Notes: generated by a model from the letters alone, not told the origin. A stretch of DNA of 64,000 nt from Myxococcales bacterium (GCA_020633435.1 JACKDP010000007.1:248001-312000); one strand, 5' to 3'. Numbered from the stretch's first letter, positions 44,599 to 55,256 are shown. Numbers and translations: made by a program.

Positions 44599-45777
44599 TC
44601 ACTCGAAGGCCGAGAGGCCCGTGAGGGCCCGGCCGATGGCGAGGGTGTGCACCTCATGGGTGCCCTCGTAGGTGTAGACGCTCTCCAGGTTCATCATGTG
44701 CCGCATGATGGGGTACTCGCCCATGATGCCGTTGCCGCCGAGGATGCTGCGGCTGGTGCGGGCCACGTCCACGGCCGTCTGCACGTTCTCGCGCTTGGCC
44801 AGGCTGACCTGGATGGGGGTCAGCTTGCCGGCGTCCTTGAGGGCCGAGAGGTGCAGGGCCAGCAGGTGCCCCGTCACGATGCGGGCGCCCATGTCCACGA
44901 GCTTCTGCTGGGTGAGCTGGAAGCCGGCGATGGGCCGGGCGAACTGGCGGCGCTCGCCGGCGTAGGCGAGGGCGGTGTCGAAGCAGCTCATGGCGGCGCC
45001 GAGGACGCCCCAGGCGATGCCGAAGCGGGCCTGGGTGAGGCAGGAGAGGGGGCCCTTGAGGCCCTCGACCCCGGGCAGCAGGTTCTCGTCGGGGACGAAG
45101 CAGCCCTCCAGGATGATCTCGCCCGTCCACGAGGCCCGCAGGGAGAGCTTCTCGCGCATCTTCTCGGTGCGGAAGCCGGGGAAGGCCCGCTCGACGATGA
45201 ACCCGCGGATGCTGCTGGCGTCGCCGCCCTCCACCTTGGCCCAGACGATGGCCAGGTCGGCGATGGGGGCGTTGGTGATCCACATCTTGGCGCCGTCGAG
45301 CACGTAGCCGCCGTCCACCTTGCGGGCGCGGGTGCGCATGCTGCCGGGGTCGCTGCCGCTGTCGGGCTCGGTGAGGCCGAAGCAGCCGATGAGGGCGCCG
45401 GTGGCCATGCGGGGCAGGAACTTCTCGCGTTGCGCCTCGGTGCCAAAGGCGTGGATGGGGTACATGCAGAGAGCGCCCTGCACGCTGGCGAAGCTGCGCA
45501 GGCCCGAGTCGACGTACTCCAGCTCGCGCATCGCGACGCCGTAGCCGGCCGCGTCCATGCCGGCGCAGCCGTAGCCATGCAGGTTGGCGCCGAGCACGCC
45601 GAGGGCGCCGATGCGGGGGACGAGGTCGTCGGGAAAAGTCTCTTCAATGAAGGACTTGCGCACGCGCGGGGCGAAGACGTCCCGGGAGAAGGCGCGGACG
45701 CTGTCGCGGACGAGGAGCTGCTCCTCGGTGAGCCGGGACTCGACGGCGAAGAGGTCGAGCAGGGGGGTGGCCTTCAT
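44599..45777 (-). CDS. gcdH: Acyl-CoA dehydrogenase, glutaryl-CoA dehydrogenase type
   Basis: 392 residues, the usual size. FAD and substrate motifs are present: FGLTEPDSGSDPGSM, WITNAPIADLAIVWAK, RQFARPIAGFQLTQQKL, GGNGIMGEYPIMRHMMNLE, and TYEGTHEVHTLAIGRALTG, which carries the catalytic Glu in the place and context of glutaryl-CoA dehydrogenases. That enzyme oxidises and decarboxylates glutaryl-CoA to crotonyl-CoA in lysine and tryptophan breakdown. Other short-chain acyl-CoA dehydrogenases remain possible. The start overlaps the creatininase-type stop by 4 nt (ATGA). Its 3' end lies 1 nt from the convergent PD40 gene. Confidence 0.88.
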   Translation of the reverse strand: MKATPLLDLFAVESRLTEEQLLVRDSVRAFSRDVFAPRVRKSFIEETFPDDLVPRIGALGVLGANLHGYGCAGMDAAGYGVAMRELEYVDSGLRSFASVQGALCMYPIHAFGTEAQREKFLPRMATGALIGCFGLTEPDSGSDPGSMRTRARKVDGGYVLDGAKMWITNAPIADLAIVWAKVEGGDASSIRGFIVERAFPGFRTEKMREKLSLRASWTGEIILEGCFVPDENLLPGVEGLKGPLSCLTQARFGIAWGVLGAAMSCFDTALAYAGERRQFARPIAGFQLTQQKLVDMGARIVTGHLLALHLSALKDAGKLTPIQVSLAKRENVQTAVDVARTSRSILGGNGIMGEYPIMRHMMNLESVYTYEGTHEVHTLAIGRALTGLSAFE

Positions 45778-46550
45778 GGGGTCATCCTCTCCAGGTGTTC
45801 TTGCACCTCGGTGGCCACCATCCGGGCGAGGACGGCGTAGGTCGCCTCGCCCTCGGCCGCGGTGGCGGCGGCCGGGGTGCCGGTATACGCGGCTTCGGCG
45901 CCCGCTTCCAGGAAGCTGGTGGCCCCGGCCTGGATGGCGGCGCTCAGGCTGACGGGCACGGCGGGCAGCGCCTCGGCGGTGGCGGTGGCCACCCGATCGG
46001 GGTGCACGGCCAGGACGAGGGACGTCTCGTAGCTGCCGGCGTGGCAGGCCCCCGACTTGAACTCGGCGGTGAGCTGGCGGCCCCAGCGGCGGCTGATGAC
46101 CTGGGGCACGCTGACGGCGGCCTCGCCGTGGGCGGCGGCGATGCGGGCGCGGGCCGCCTCCAGGGCGTCGAGCTGGCCGGGCTCGAGGTGGTGGTTGATG
46201 AGGCAGACGTGGGCGAAGCCGTCGCGCAGGAAGGCGGCGGCGCCCGCCACCAGGACGCCGATCAGGACGTCCGCGGGCAGGCTGATGGCCCCCGGGAAGT
46301 CGCGGGCGAACTCGGTGACGCCGTAGGGCAGGGGCGGGGCGACGACGGCCGCGACGCCCGCCGCGCGCAGGGCGACGGCGGCCCGCTCGGCGTTCTCCAG
46401 GGCGATGGTGGTGTCGGTGTCGAGGGGCAGGTGCGGGCCGTGGGGCTCGACGCTGCCGACGGGCCAGAGGACGACCGGGTGGCGGGCGCTGGCGCGCCAG
46501 GCGGCCAGGGCCGGGGAGCGGAAGTGATCCAGGCGGAGCGGGGCGTCCAT
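45774..46550 (-). CDS. Creatininase-family amidohydrolase
   Basis: 258 residues from ATG 46550; a TTG-initiated extension is less likely. The family's metal site is seen in GSVEPHGPHLPLDTDT, with YGVTEFARDFPGAISL, LINHHLEPGQ and ACHAGSYETSL. Creatininase-type enzymes hydrolyse cyclic amides or N-formyl-type amides (creatinine, riboflavin or mycofactocin intermediates); which applies here is unclear. It is coupled to the glutaryl-CoA-type dehydrogenase downstream, so the substrate may belong to amino-acid breakdown. Confidence 0.88.
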   Translation of the reverse strand: MDAPLRLDHFRSPALAAWRASARHPVVLWPVGSVEPHGPHLPLDTDTTIALENAERAAVALRAAGVAAVVAPPLPYGVTEFARDFPGAISLPADVLIGVLVAGAAAFLRDGFAHVCLINHHLEPGQLDALEAARARIAAAHGEAAVSVPQVISRRWGRQLTAEFKSGACHAGSYETSLVLAVHPDRVATATAEALPAVPVSLSAAIQAGATSFLEAGAEAAYTGTPAAATAAEGEATYAVLARMVATEVQEHLERMTP

Positions 46551-46635
46551 GCCCGGAGGGTGCCTGGAAAGCGGCGCCGCGAGCAAGCGGCGGGATCAGT
46601 TGCGGCGGCCGCCCGGGACAGAGGACCCTGGCGGC

Positions 46636-48564
46636 ATGAGCACACCCCGACACACTCTCTCCGCGCTCCTCCCCCTCGCCAGCCTGTGCGTGGCCCTGGC
46701 CGCGCAGGCCCGCCCGGTGGAGCGCTTCGCCAGCGACACCGTCGACGACGCCACCCTGACGCTGGGCATCCTGGACGAGGCCATCGACGGCGACGTGCGC
46801 AGCCACTGCACCCTCCGCATCGTGGTGGTCGGCACGGAGCGGCCCTTCAGCAACGGCGACCGCATCTTCCTGTGGGTCTACGAGGACGACCTGGCGGGGG
46901 ACGAGACGCTGTGGCGGACGGACTTCGCCATCACGGCGGCCGAGCTCAACGCCCAGCGCGTCGATCGCACGCTGGACTGCTCCAGCAACTTCGGCGACGA
47001 CGTGGGCGGGCACCTGGAGATCTACGGCGACGCCCGCGTGGAGAAGGACTCCTGCGGCCTCGGCTGCCGCTGGGACCGCCCGACGACGGCCAACATCGAC
47101 GTGCTGGAGGTCCAGGACGACGCCGCGGAGGAGGACGACGGGCGCGCGGCGGCGCGGATGCTGCCGCTGGGGGTGACGGCCGGTCGCATCGCGCGGGATC
47201 AGGACTGGTTCACGCTGCAGCTCCCCGATCCGGCCTCGGTGGTGGTGCAGGCGCGCCATCGGCCCACGGCAGGCCGCCTGGAGGTGGAGCTGTACGACGG
47301 CGGCGGCGCGCCCATCGGGCGGGGGGCGGACGGCCCTGACACGACGCGGCTGGAGAGCATGCCGCTGCCGGCGGGCCAGTACAGCGTGCGCGTCCAGCCG
47401 CGCGATGGGGCGGACTACAACTTCTATGACGTGGAGCTGCGCGTCGAGACGCAGCTCTGCGCGCCGGGGGCGGTGCAGCGCGAGCCCTGCGAGCGGTGCG
47501 GCCAGCGGGAGTCGGTCTGCGGGGCAGACGGGCGCTTCGGGCCGCCGGGCGAGTGCATGGGTGTGGGGGAGTGCGAGGCCGGGACCACGCGCGAGGTGGC
47601 CTGCGGCGACTGCGGCACGGCCGTGGAGACCTGCGACGCCGCCTGCGTCTGGCTGCCCGCCGCCTGCATGAACGAGGGCGAGTGCGAGCCGGGCGCCGAG
47701 GAGGTCCGCGACTGCGACGGCGGGGCCCAGGTGCGCCAGTGCGGGCCGGGCTGCGTGTGGAGCGACTTCGGCGTCTGCACGCCCAACGCCTGCGCCGACG
47801 GGGACGAGCGGGAGTGCTACGACGGCCCGGCGGGGACGGCGGGCGTGGGCGTCTGCCGGCTGGGCGGGCAGCGGTGCGTCAACGGCGTGTGGGCCTCGTG
47901 CCAGGGGGCCGTCGTGCCGGCCATGGAGCAGTGCGGCGACGGCGACGACAACGACTGCAACGGCCTGACCGACGGGGACGATCCGGTCTGCGCCGCCGAC
48001 GCCGAGCCCGGCGATCCGTGCCGGCAGGACGAGGACTGCGGCAGCAGCCTGCGCTGCATCGATCCCATCAACCAGCCGGTCTTCCGGGGGGGCTACTGCG
48101 GCGGCTTCGGCTGCCCGCCGGATGGCTGCCCCGAGGGCACCGCCTGCGGCGAGGTGGGCGGGACGCGCTACTGCCTCAAGCCCTGCGACGGCAACGGGCA
48201 CTGCCGCGCCCAGTACATCTGCGCGGACGCCGGCGGGGCGGAGACGGTCTGCGTCCCGCGCTGCCTGCGCGACAACGACTGCGGCGACCCGCGCTTCCCG
48301 CGCTGCGACGTGGAGACGAGCCTCTGCGTGCCCGACGAGGAGGACGCCGACGCGGGGGTGCCGGAGCGGGACGGCGCCGTCGTCGACCCGGGGCCCCTGC
48401 CCGACGCCTTCGTGCGCTCCGACGCGGGCGCGCCCCCCGTCGACGAGACGCCGGCCACGGGCACCCCGGAGTCGGGCTGCCGGGCGGCGCCGGGCGAGGG
48501 CGGCGGCCCCGCGTGGCTGCTGCTCGGGCTCGTCGCCGTCGCGGCGCGCCGGCGGCGCCGATGA
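46636..48564 (+). CDS. Cys-rich surface protein with MYXO-CTERM sorting tail
   Basis: 642 residues. Signal peptide (about 1-26, ending AAQA), an N-terminal domain (27-150, beta-rich), a PPC-like domain (about 170-280: DQDWFTLQLPDPASVVVQA), then a long run of Cys-rich short repeats (CxxGxCEAGTTREVACGDCG, CEPGAEEVRDCDGGAQVRQC, CGDGDDNDCNGLTDGDD) of the kind found in myxobacterial surface proteins. It ends in an Asp/Pro linker, SGC, one hydrophobic helix (PAWLLLGLVAVAA) and RRRRR. This is a MYXO-CTERM tail: processing at the Cys by a myxosortase-type protease and lipidation would anchor it outside. Expected to be displayed on the cell surface. Confidence 0.88.
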   Translation: MSTPRHTLSALLPLASLCVALAAQARPVERFASDTVDDATLTLGILDEAIDGDVRSHCTLRIVVVGTERPFSNGDRIFLWVYEDDLAGDETLWRTDFAITAAELNAQRVDRTLDCSSNFGDDVGGHLEIYGDARVEKDSCGLGCRWDRPTTANIDVLEVQDDAAEEDDGRAAARMLPLGVTAGRIARDQDWFTLQLPDPASVVVQARHRPTAGRLEVELYDGGGAPIGRGADGPDTTRLESMPLPAGQYSVRVQPRDGADYNFYDVELRVETQLCAPGAVQREPCERCGQRESVCGADGRFGPPGECMGVGECEAGTTREVACGDCGTAVETCDAACVWLPAACMNEGECEPGAEEVRDCDGGAQVRQCGPGCVWSDFGVCTPNACADGDERECYDGPAGTAGVGVCRLGGQRCVNGVWASCQGAVVPAMEQCGDGDDNDCNGLTDGDDPVCAADAEPGDPCRQDEDCGSSLRCIDPINQPVFRGGYCGGFGCPPDGCPEGTACGEVGGTRYCLKPCDGNGHCRAQYICADAGGAETVCVPRCLRDNDCGDPRFPRCDVETSLCVPDEEDADAGVPERDGAVVDPGPLPDAFVRSDAGAPPVDETPATGTPESGCRAAPGEGGGPAWLLLGLVAVAARRRRR

Positions 48565-49346
48565 GGTTCGCGGACGCGGTGGCCTGGGCGCCGGCGGGGC
48601 CGGGCCAGTGGACGGGCGAGATCGATCCCACCTGGCTGCAGGGGCGCGGCGCGTTCGGCGGGCTGGTGGCCGCCATCATCCTGCGCGGCATGGCGTCGCT
48701 GACGGACCGGCCCCCGCGCACCCTGACGGTGCACTTCTGCGGCCCGGCCACCGGGGCGCTGGTGCTCGCCGTGGAGGTGGTGTCGGCGGGGCGCTCGGTG
48801 ACGCAGCTCAGCGCCCGCATCACCCACGGCGACGCGGTGGTGGCGACGGCCCTGGCGACGTTCGCGGTGGGCCGCGAGAGCCCCACGCTGGACGCCGATC
48901 CGCCCCCCGGGGCCCCGCCGTGGCCGGCGGGGGTGAGCCTGGCCGGCGCGCCGTTCGCGCCCACCTTCGTGCGCAACCACTTCGACCTGCGCTTCTCGCT
49001 GGGCGAGCGCTTGTTCTCCTCGGCGGCGCGGGCCGAGACGGGGGGGCGGGTGCGGTTCCAGGAGACGCCGCCCGACGACGCGACGGCCATCGTGGCGCTG
49101 CTGGACGCCTGGCCGCCGGGGGTCTTCCCGGTGCTGTCGAAGCCGGTGGTGGCGTCGAGCGTGGACCTGACCTGCCACTTCTTCCGGTCGCTGCCCGATC
49201 CCGCGGTGGACGTGGGGGGCGCGTTCCAGTTCCTCAAGCGGTGTGAGCAGATCGGCGAGGGCTACGCCGAGGAGCGGGGCACGCTCTGGACGGAGGCCGG
49301 CCTGCCGGTGGCCCGGGTGCGCCAGCTCTACGCCTTCTTCCCCTGA
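48561..49346 (+). CDS. Acyl-CoA thioesterase, TesB-like double hot dog
   Basis: 261 residues; ATG 48561 overlaps the upstream stop (ATGA). Two hot-dog halves are visible: WLQGRGAFGGLVAAIILRGM with TLTVHFCGPATGALVLAVEVVSAGRSVTQLSARI, and VVASSVDLTCHFFRSLP with GYAEERGTLWTEAGLPVARVRQ. Acyl-CoA thioesterases of this type hydrolyse acyl-CoA to free acid and CoA. Together with the acyl-CoA ligase and dehydrogenase nearby this points to lipid or acyl-CoA turnover. Coupling to the MYXO-CTERM gene is probably only an economy of spacing. Confidence 0.85.
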   Translation: MRFADAVAWAPAGPGQWTGEIDPTWLQGRGAFGGLVAAIILRGMASLTDRPPRTLTVHFCGPATGALVLAVEVVSAGRSVTQLSARITHGDAVVATALATFAVGRESPTLDADPPPGAPPWPAGVSLAGAPFAPTFVRNHFDLRFSLGERLFSSAARAETGGRVRFQETPPDDATAIVALLDAWPPGVFPVLSKPVVASSVDLTCHFFRSLPDPAVDVGGAFQFLKRCEQIGEGYAEERGTLWTEAGLPVARVRQLYAFFP

Positions 49347-49355
49347 CCGGGGCGG

Positions 49356-49706
49356 TCAGAGGGCGCGGATGATCTTGTCGCCGTACACGGCCCAGACGTA
49401 GCCGGCCGCCGCGAGGGAGGCCAGGCCGAAGATCAGGGCCGTCTTGCCCAGCTTGCCGCGGCCGCGGGCCACGATGATGGCCAGGAAGCCGGCCGCCGAG
49501 CCCGCGATGAGCGGGATGCCGGCCTCGCGCATGCGGCCCCGCATCATCCACTCCGTCTCGGTGGGCGAGAAGCCGTAGGAGCCCGCCTTGAGCCGCATGT
49601 AGGCGGCGATGGGCTCGAAGTAGACGAAGCACAGGGCAGCCACGGCGCCCATCCCGAGGATGAGGGCGATGATGCCGGCGGTCTTGCTGGGGGTGTTTTC
49701 GCTCAT
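49356..49706 (-). CDS. Small three-helix membrane protein
   Basis: 116 residues from ATG 49706. Hydrophobic segments at about 12-30 (IALILGMGAVAALCFVYF), 64-80 (GIPLIAGSAAGFLAIIVA) and 89-107 (ALIFGLASLAAAGYVWAVY). No family is recognised and no good SD is seen. It converges with the thioesterase gene (9-nt gap) and is followed on the same strand by nothing; the ABC-exporter-like gene lies upstream on the same strand with a 39-nt gap. Confidence 0.65.
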   Translation of the reverse strand: MSENTPSKTAGIIALILGMGAVAALCFVYFEPIAAYMRLKAGSYGFSPTETEWMMRGRMREAGIPLIAGSAAGFLAIIVARGRGKLGKTALIFGLASLAAAGYVWAVYGDKIIRAL

Positions 49707-49745
49707 GTGGGGGAGTGTGCGCCTCGTGCCTTCAGAGCACAACGG

Positions 49746-51412
49746 TCATTCGCCGCGCTCGAGGGCCCGCGCGCCCAGGCGCAGCGGCAGGTGGTGACAC
49801 ACCCAGGTGAGCGCCAGAGCCAGCACCAGCAGGGCGATGGCGAGGGCCATGCCCCGGGCCGAGGGCCAGAACCCATGCAGCACCCCGGCGCGCAGCACCT
49901 GCACGGGCCAGACGACGGCGGCGGTGACGGCCAGCAGGTAGACGAGGCCCAGCAGCATGAAGACGACGCCCCCCATGCCCCCGGCGATGCGGGCGGGGTT
50001 GTCCAGGTCGAAGCGGGGGCTGAGCGCGCCGAGCCCCACCCCCAGCCCCGTCAGCCCGTAGGCCACCAGGCTGATGAGGACGAGGGACGCCACGAAGAGC
50101 GGGGCCGACAGATCGGCCAGCAGGTTGCTCGCGGTGACGAGGCCCAGGCCCAGGGCGAGCAGCGGCCACAGCCCGAAGCGCACCTTGGCGCGCAGCAGGT
50201 CGCGGGCGGTGATGGGCGCCGCCTGGATGGCCCAGTACGCCTGCCCCTCCAGGCTCACCGTGGGGTAGAGGAAGCGCACGGCGATGGTCGTCACGATGAG
50301 GCCGCCGAGGGCGACGTTGGTGAAGAAGAGGCCCGTCGGGCCCAGGATGCCCTCGCGCTGCAGATCGCCGAAGTGCTTGAAGTTGAACACATAAACGGCG
50401 ACGAGGATGGCGATGAGCAGGAGCTGCGTCCACTGGCTCGTCGTGCGGAAGAAGAGGGTGACGTCGCGGCGGACGAGGGCGCGGAGCGGGGAGGGCGAGA
50501 CGCGGGCGCGGTCGCGCAGCAGGCCCCCCTGGCGGCGGCCCTCCAGGCCGAGCTGGAAGCCGCGGAGCCAGACGGCGCGGGCGAGCCAGGTGCCGAGGGC
50601 GGCGGCGGCGGGGGCCGCGGTGGCGAGGGTCAGCGCGGGCCAGACCAGCTCCTCGGGGGCGCGGCGCAGCAGCCCGAACATGACGGCGACGGTCCAGTCG
50701 GAGGGGCCGAGCGGCGGGCCCTCGCTGCGCAGGCCGGCGATGAGCGCCATCAGGTCGCCGAAGCCATCGGGATCGAGGAAGCGCTCGGGCTCGGCCAGCC
50801 GGAAGGCCACGTAGACCCCCACGAAGCCCAGCAGCGCCAGGACGATGACGGCCTCCTGGAGCCGGCGCGCCGGGAAGATGCGGGCCAGGGCCAGGGCGAC
50901 GACGGTGCCCGCCGCCGCGCAGATGAGCGTGAGGGGCACGAGCAGCACGGGCAGCGCGGCGTAGTACCACCAGGGCGCCGCCAGGACGGGGCCGCAAGCG
51001 GCCATCATGGGCAGCGCGAAGACCAGCATCATCCACGACGACTGCAGCCACGTCTCGACGAGCCGCGCCAGGTAGAGGCGGCCGGTGGAGACGGGGGCGA
51101 CCATCAGCAGGGGCAGGTCGTCGGCGGCGAAGAGGGTGGAGAAGGCGGTGACGGTGCTGGAGAAGACCAGCAGCCCGGTGAAGAAGAGCAGGACGATGCC
51201 GACGGTGCGCTGGATGAGCAGCTCGGCCAGGAACTCGGCCTGCAGGAAGGCCTCGAAGAGCCAGCCGGCGCCCAGGTAGCTGGCGATCATGAAGCCGACG
51301 CCGAGGGCGCCGAAGAGGGCGATGCGCCCGCGGGTGCGCCCGCCGCGGGCCCGGGGGGCGTTGACGAGCCCGCGCCAGAGGGGCCAGAGCAGGCCCGGCA
51401 GGCGGGCCGTCC

Positions 51413-51416
<4 letters not shown>
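49746..51416 (-). CDS. ABC exporter-type multi-spanning permease
   Basis: 556 residues from GTG 51416, which overlaps the SDR stop (GTGA). About ten to twelve membrane helices in two halves separated by a cytoplasmic Arg-rich loop (ARVSPSPLRALVRRDVTLFFRTTSQW). The region FSTLFAADDLPLLMVAPVSTGRLYLARLVETWLQSSW and the second-half LEGQAYWAIQAAPITARDLLRAK are typical of putative ABC exporter permeases (ABC_export / ABC-2 type). No ATP-binding subunit gene is adjacent, so the ATPase must be elsewhere. Substrate unknown. Confidence 0.78.
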
Positions 51417-52177
<761 letters not shown>

Positions 52178-52223
52178 GGTGGGCACCGTGACAAAGGCCC
52201 GGGCCCGCGTCAACGGAGGCGGG

Positions 52224-55200
52224 CTACTGGGGCCGCGGCTGGAAGAGGCTGCGGAAGAAGGCGGCGAAGCGGGCGAAGAGGCCCACCGGCGCGAGGGCCG
52301 TGGGCTCGGTGTCGCGGGCCTCGCGGAGGGGCCGCTCCGGCGGGGGGGGCTCGGGGGCTGACACCCGCGGCGCAGGCGGCTCGGGGGCCGGCGGCGTGGG
52401 GTCCGGCGGTGCCGCGGGCGGGGAGGCGCGGCGCGGGGGGGCGCAGCGACGACGGGGCGCAGCGACGACGGGCGGCGCGGCGATGACGGGCGGCGCGGCG
52501 ATGACGGGCGGCGCGGCGACGACGGGCGGCGGAGCCGCGGGCGGCGGCGGCGTCCGGGGGCGCGTCGGCTCGACGCGGCGCGGCTCGGGGCGGCGGCGCT
52601 TCCGCTTCACGGGGGGCGGCGCCTCGGCCTGCGGGAAGACGACGAAGCGGTCGTCGGCGTCCACCGTGAGCACCAGGTCATCGACGCCGGCCCCGGCCAG
52701 CAGCCGCTCCAGGACCGTCGACGACACCCCCGGCAAGATGTCCTGGGTGAGGATGTGATCGACGCTGCGCGCCCCGGCGCCCACCCCCAGGCAGCGGTCC
52801 AGCACGGCCTCCGCGGCGGCGACCTCGACGCGCAGGTGCGCGCCGTGGGTGGCCTGGAAGCGGGCGCAGACGGCGTCGAGCTTGAGGTCGACGATGCGCC
52901 GCAACTCCTTCTCTTCCAAAGGAAAATACGGCACCAGCGTCAGCCGGCCCAGGAGCGCGGTCGGGAAGACGCTGCGCAGTGCCGGCCGCAGCAGGTCCAC
53001 CAGGCTCTCCGCCGACGGGCGCCGCTCCCCGGCGCAGGCGGCCTCCACCAGCTCGGCCCCCGCGTTGCTCGTCAGCAGGATGACGGTGTTGCGGAAGTCG
53101 ACCACGACGCCCTGGCCATCCTCGAGGGTGCCCTTGTCGAACACCTGGTAGAACAGCTCCAGCACGTCGGGGTGGGCCTTCTCCACCTCGTCGAGCAGCA
53201 CGACGGAGTAGGGCCGGCGGCGCACGGCCTCGGTCAGCACCCCGCCGCGGGCGTAGCCCACGTAGCCGGGGGGCGCCCCCTTGAGCAGGGCGACGGTGTG
53301 GGCCTCCTGGTACTCCGAGAGGTTGACCACGACCATGTTCTGCGCGCCGCCATAGAGCGCGTCGGCCAGGGCGGCCCCCGTCTCCGTCTTGCCGACGCCG
53401 CTCGGGCCCAGCAGCAGGAAGACGCCCACGGGCTTGTGGGGGTCGACGAGCCCGGCGCGCGACGTCCGCATGCGGCGGCTGATGGTGTCGAGGGCCTCGG
53501 GCTGCCCCACGATGCGGGCCCCGAGCAGCTCGGGCAGGCGCAGCAGGCCGGCGGCCTCGTCCGTCAGCATCCGGCCGACGGGCACCCCCGTCCAGCTCGC
53601 CACCACGTCGGCCACCGCGCGGCCGTCGACGTCGAGGGGCACCATGGGCGCCTCGGCCTGCAGCAGCGCCAGGCCCTCCCGCTCCGCCAGCAGCTTCACC
53701 CGCAGGCGCTCGGGATCCGCCGAGCGCGTCTCCAGGCGGTGCTCCAGATCGCGGATGTGCTCGACCTTGGCGCGCTCGGCCTCCCACCGGCTCTCCAGCT
53801 CCGTCTGCGCGCGGCGGGCGGCCTCGACGGCCTCCATCAAGGCGGCGAGGCGGGGGCGGTGGTCGGCGTGGGTGGCCTGCTCGCGCTCCAGGCGCTGCAG
53901 CTCCTCCTCCAGGCGGGCGACGCGCTGGGCGGCGTCCTGCACCGGGCCGGGGGTGCTGCGCTGGCCGACGGCCACCCGGGCCGCGGCGGTGTCGAGCACG
54001 GACAGGGCCTTGTCGGGCAGGCGGCGGCCGGTCAGGTAGCGCTGGGAGAGCGTCACCGCGTCGTGGATGGCGTCCTCGCGGATGCGCACATGGTGGTGGC
54101 GCTCCAGCTTCGTCGCCACCGCCCGCAGCATCTCGATGGCCGTCGGGGTGTCCGGCTCGTCCACCTTCACCACCTGGAAGCGGCGGGCGAGGGCGGGATC
54201 GCTCTCGAGGTGCTGCTTGTACTCGTCCCAGGTGGTGGCGGCGATGGTGCGCAGCTCGCCGCGGGCGAGGGCGGGCTTGAGCAGGTTCGCCGCGTCCGAC
54301 TGGCCCACGGCGCCGCCGGCGCCGATGAGGGTGTGGGCCTCGTCGATGAAGAGGATGATGGGCTGCACGGCGGAGGTCACCTCGTGGATGACCGCCTTCA
54401 AGCGCTTCTCGAACTCGCCCTGGAGGCTCGCGCCCGCCTGCAGCAACGCCAGATCGAGCTGGCGCAGCGAGACGTTGCGCAGGGCCGGGGGCACCAGGCT
54501 CTCGGCGATGTGCAGCGCCAGGCCCTCGACGACGGCCGTCTTCCCGACGCCGGCCTCGCCCACCAGCATGGGGTTGTTCTGGCGGCGGCGGGTGAGGATG
54601 TCCACGAGCTGCCGGATCTCGCGGTCGCGGCCGATGATGGGGTCGATGCCCCCCTCGCGGGCGCGCTGGGTCAGGTCGACGGTGTACTGGTCGAGGGCGG
54701 GCGTCTCGGCGCCGTAGCGGGTGAGGGGGGCGCCGGCCAGGGCGGGGGGGTGGGCCCCCGGGCCGGCCTGGGCGCTCGCCGTCTCCGAGGTGCTGCGCAC
54801 CAGATCCGCCAGCTCGTCGCGCAGGCGGTCGGGATCGATGCGGCGCAGGCTCGGCGCCGACTTCGCGATGAGATCGCGGACGCCCTCGGCGGTGCGGAGG
54901 GCCAGGAGGATGGCCCCCGAGCGGACGCGCCAGCCGCCGAGCTGCAGGGACGAGATGAGCCACGCCTCCTGGAGCGCCTGCGGGATGTGATCCGAGAACG
55001 TCGGGACGCGCTTGTTGCCGGCCCGCAAGGTGGAGAGCGCCTGCTTCAGCTCCTCCTCGATCTTGGCCGGCTCGACGCCGAAGTGGCTGAGAATCGCCTG
55101 AAGATCCGAGTTCTTGCGCCGCAGCAGGCGCACCAGGAAGTGCTCCAGCTCGATGGTGTAGTGTCCCCACTCCACGCACATGGCGGCGGCGTCTTCGAGG

Positions 55201-55256
55201 CTCTGGCGGCACGCGGGGTTGAGGACCGCGATCAGCGCCTTGAGGTCATGCGCCAT
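52224..55256 (-). CDS. clpV: T6SS ClpV ATPase with an unusual Pro-rich C-terminal extension
   Basis: 1010 residues. ClpB-type AAA+ disaggregase: Clp_N repeats (1-150), Walker A GEAGVGKT with LFIDEAHTLIGAGG, a middle coiled coil (about 430-500), second Walker A GPSGVGKT with VVLLDEVEKAHPDV, and the ClpB D2-small domain. In T6SS it disassembles the contracted TssB/TssC sheath. After the core (about residue 870) is a ~140-residue Lys/Arg then Pro/Ala tail with a repeated APPVIA unit, ending in an amphipathic, aromatic helix (LFARFAAFFRSLFQ). This extension is not in standard ClpV. Start overlaps tssG by 11 nt. Confidence 0.93.
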   Translation of the reverse strand: MAHDLKALIAVLNPACRQSLEDAAAMCVEWGHYTIELEHFLVRLLRRKNSDLQAILSHFGVEPAKIEEELKQALSTLRAGNKRVPTFSDHIPQALQEAWLISSLQLGGWRVRSGAILLALRTAEGVRDLIAKSAPSLRRIDPDRLRDELADLVRSTSETASAQAGPGAHPPALAGAPLTRYGAETPALDQYTVDLTQRAREGGIDPIIGRDREIRQLVDILTRRRQNNPMLVGEAGVGKTAVVEGLALHIAESLVPPALRNVSLRQLDLALLQAGASLQGEFEKRLKAVIHEVTSAVQPIILFIDEAHTLIGAGGAVGQSDAANLLKPALARGELRTIAATTWDEYKQHLESDPALARRFQVVKVDEPDTPTAIEMLRAVATKLERHHHVRIREDAIHDAVTLSQRYLTGRRLPDKALSVLDTAAARVAVGQRSTPGPVQDAAQRVARLEEELQRLEREQATHADHRPRLAALMEAVEAARRAQTELESRWEAERAKVEHIRDLEHRLETRSADPERLRVKLLAEREGLALLQAEAPMVPLDVDGRAVADVVASWTGVPVGRMLTDEAAGLLRLPELLGARIVGQPEALDTISRRMRTSRAGLVDPHKPVGVFLLLGPSGVGKTETGAALADALYGGAQNMVVVNLSEYQEAHTVALLKGAPPGYVGYARGGVLTEAVRRRPYSVVLLDEVEKAHPDVLELFYQVFDKGTLEDGQGVVVDFRNTVILLTSNAGAELVEAACAGERRPSAESLVDLLRPALRSVFPTALLGRLTLVPYFPLEEKELRRIVDLKLDAVCARFQATHGAHLRVEVAAAEAVLDRCLGVGAGARSVDHILTQDILPGVSSTVLERLLAGAGVDDLVLTVDADDRFVVFPQAEAPPPVKRKRRRPEPRRVEPTRPRTPPPPAAPPPVVAAPPVIAAPPVIAAPPVVAAPRRRCAPPRRASPPAAPPDPTPPAPEPPAPRVSAPEPPPPERPLREARDTEPTALAPVGLFARFAAFFRSLFQPRPQ
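52457..52528. repeat. Four tandem 18-bp units in the clpV 3' region
   Basis: Units at 52457, 52475, 52493 and 52511 are 18 bp each and differ at one or two positions; a partial unit precedes them (52441-52456). They encode a hexapeptide repeat (variants of VIAAPP/VVAAPP) in the Pro-rich tail of ClpV. A period of 18 keeps the frame, so unit number can change without breaking the gene. Confidence 0.85.

Noticed and set aside
44599..48201. 1200-codon minus frame as one giant protein
   Set aside because: Only the part from ATG 45777 is an acyl-CoA dehydrogenase; the rest is antisense to the MYXO-CTERM gene and overlaps the creatininase-family gene.
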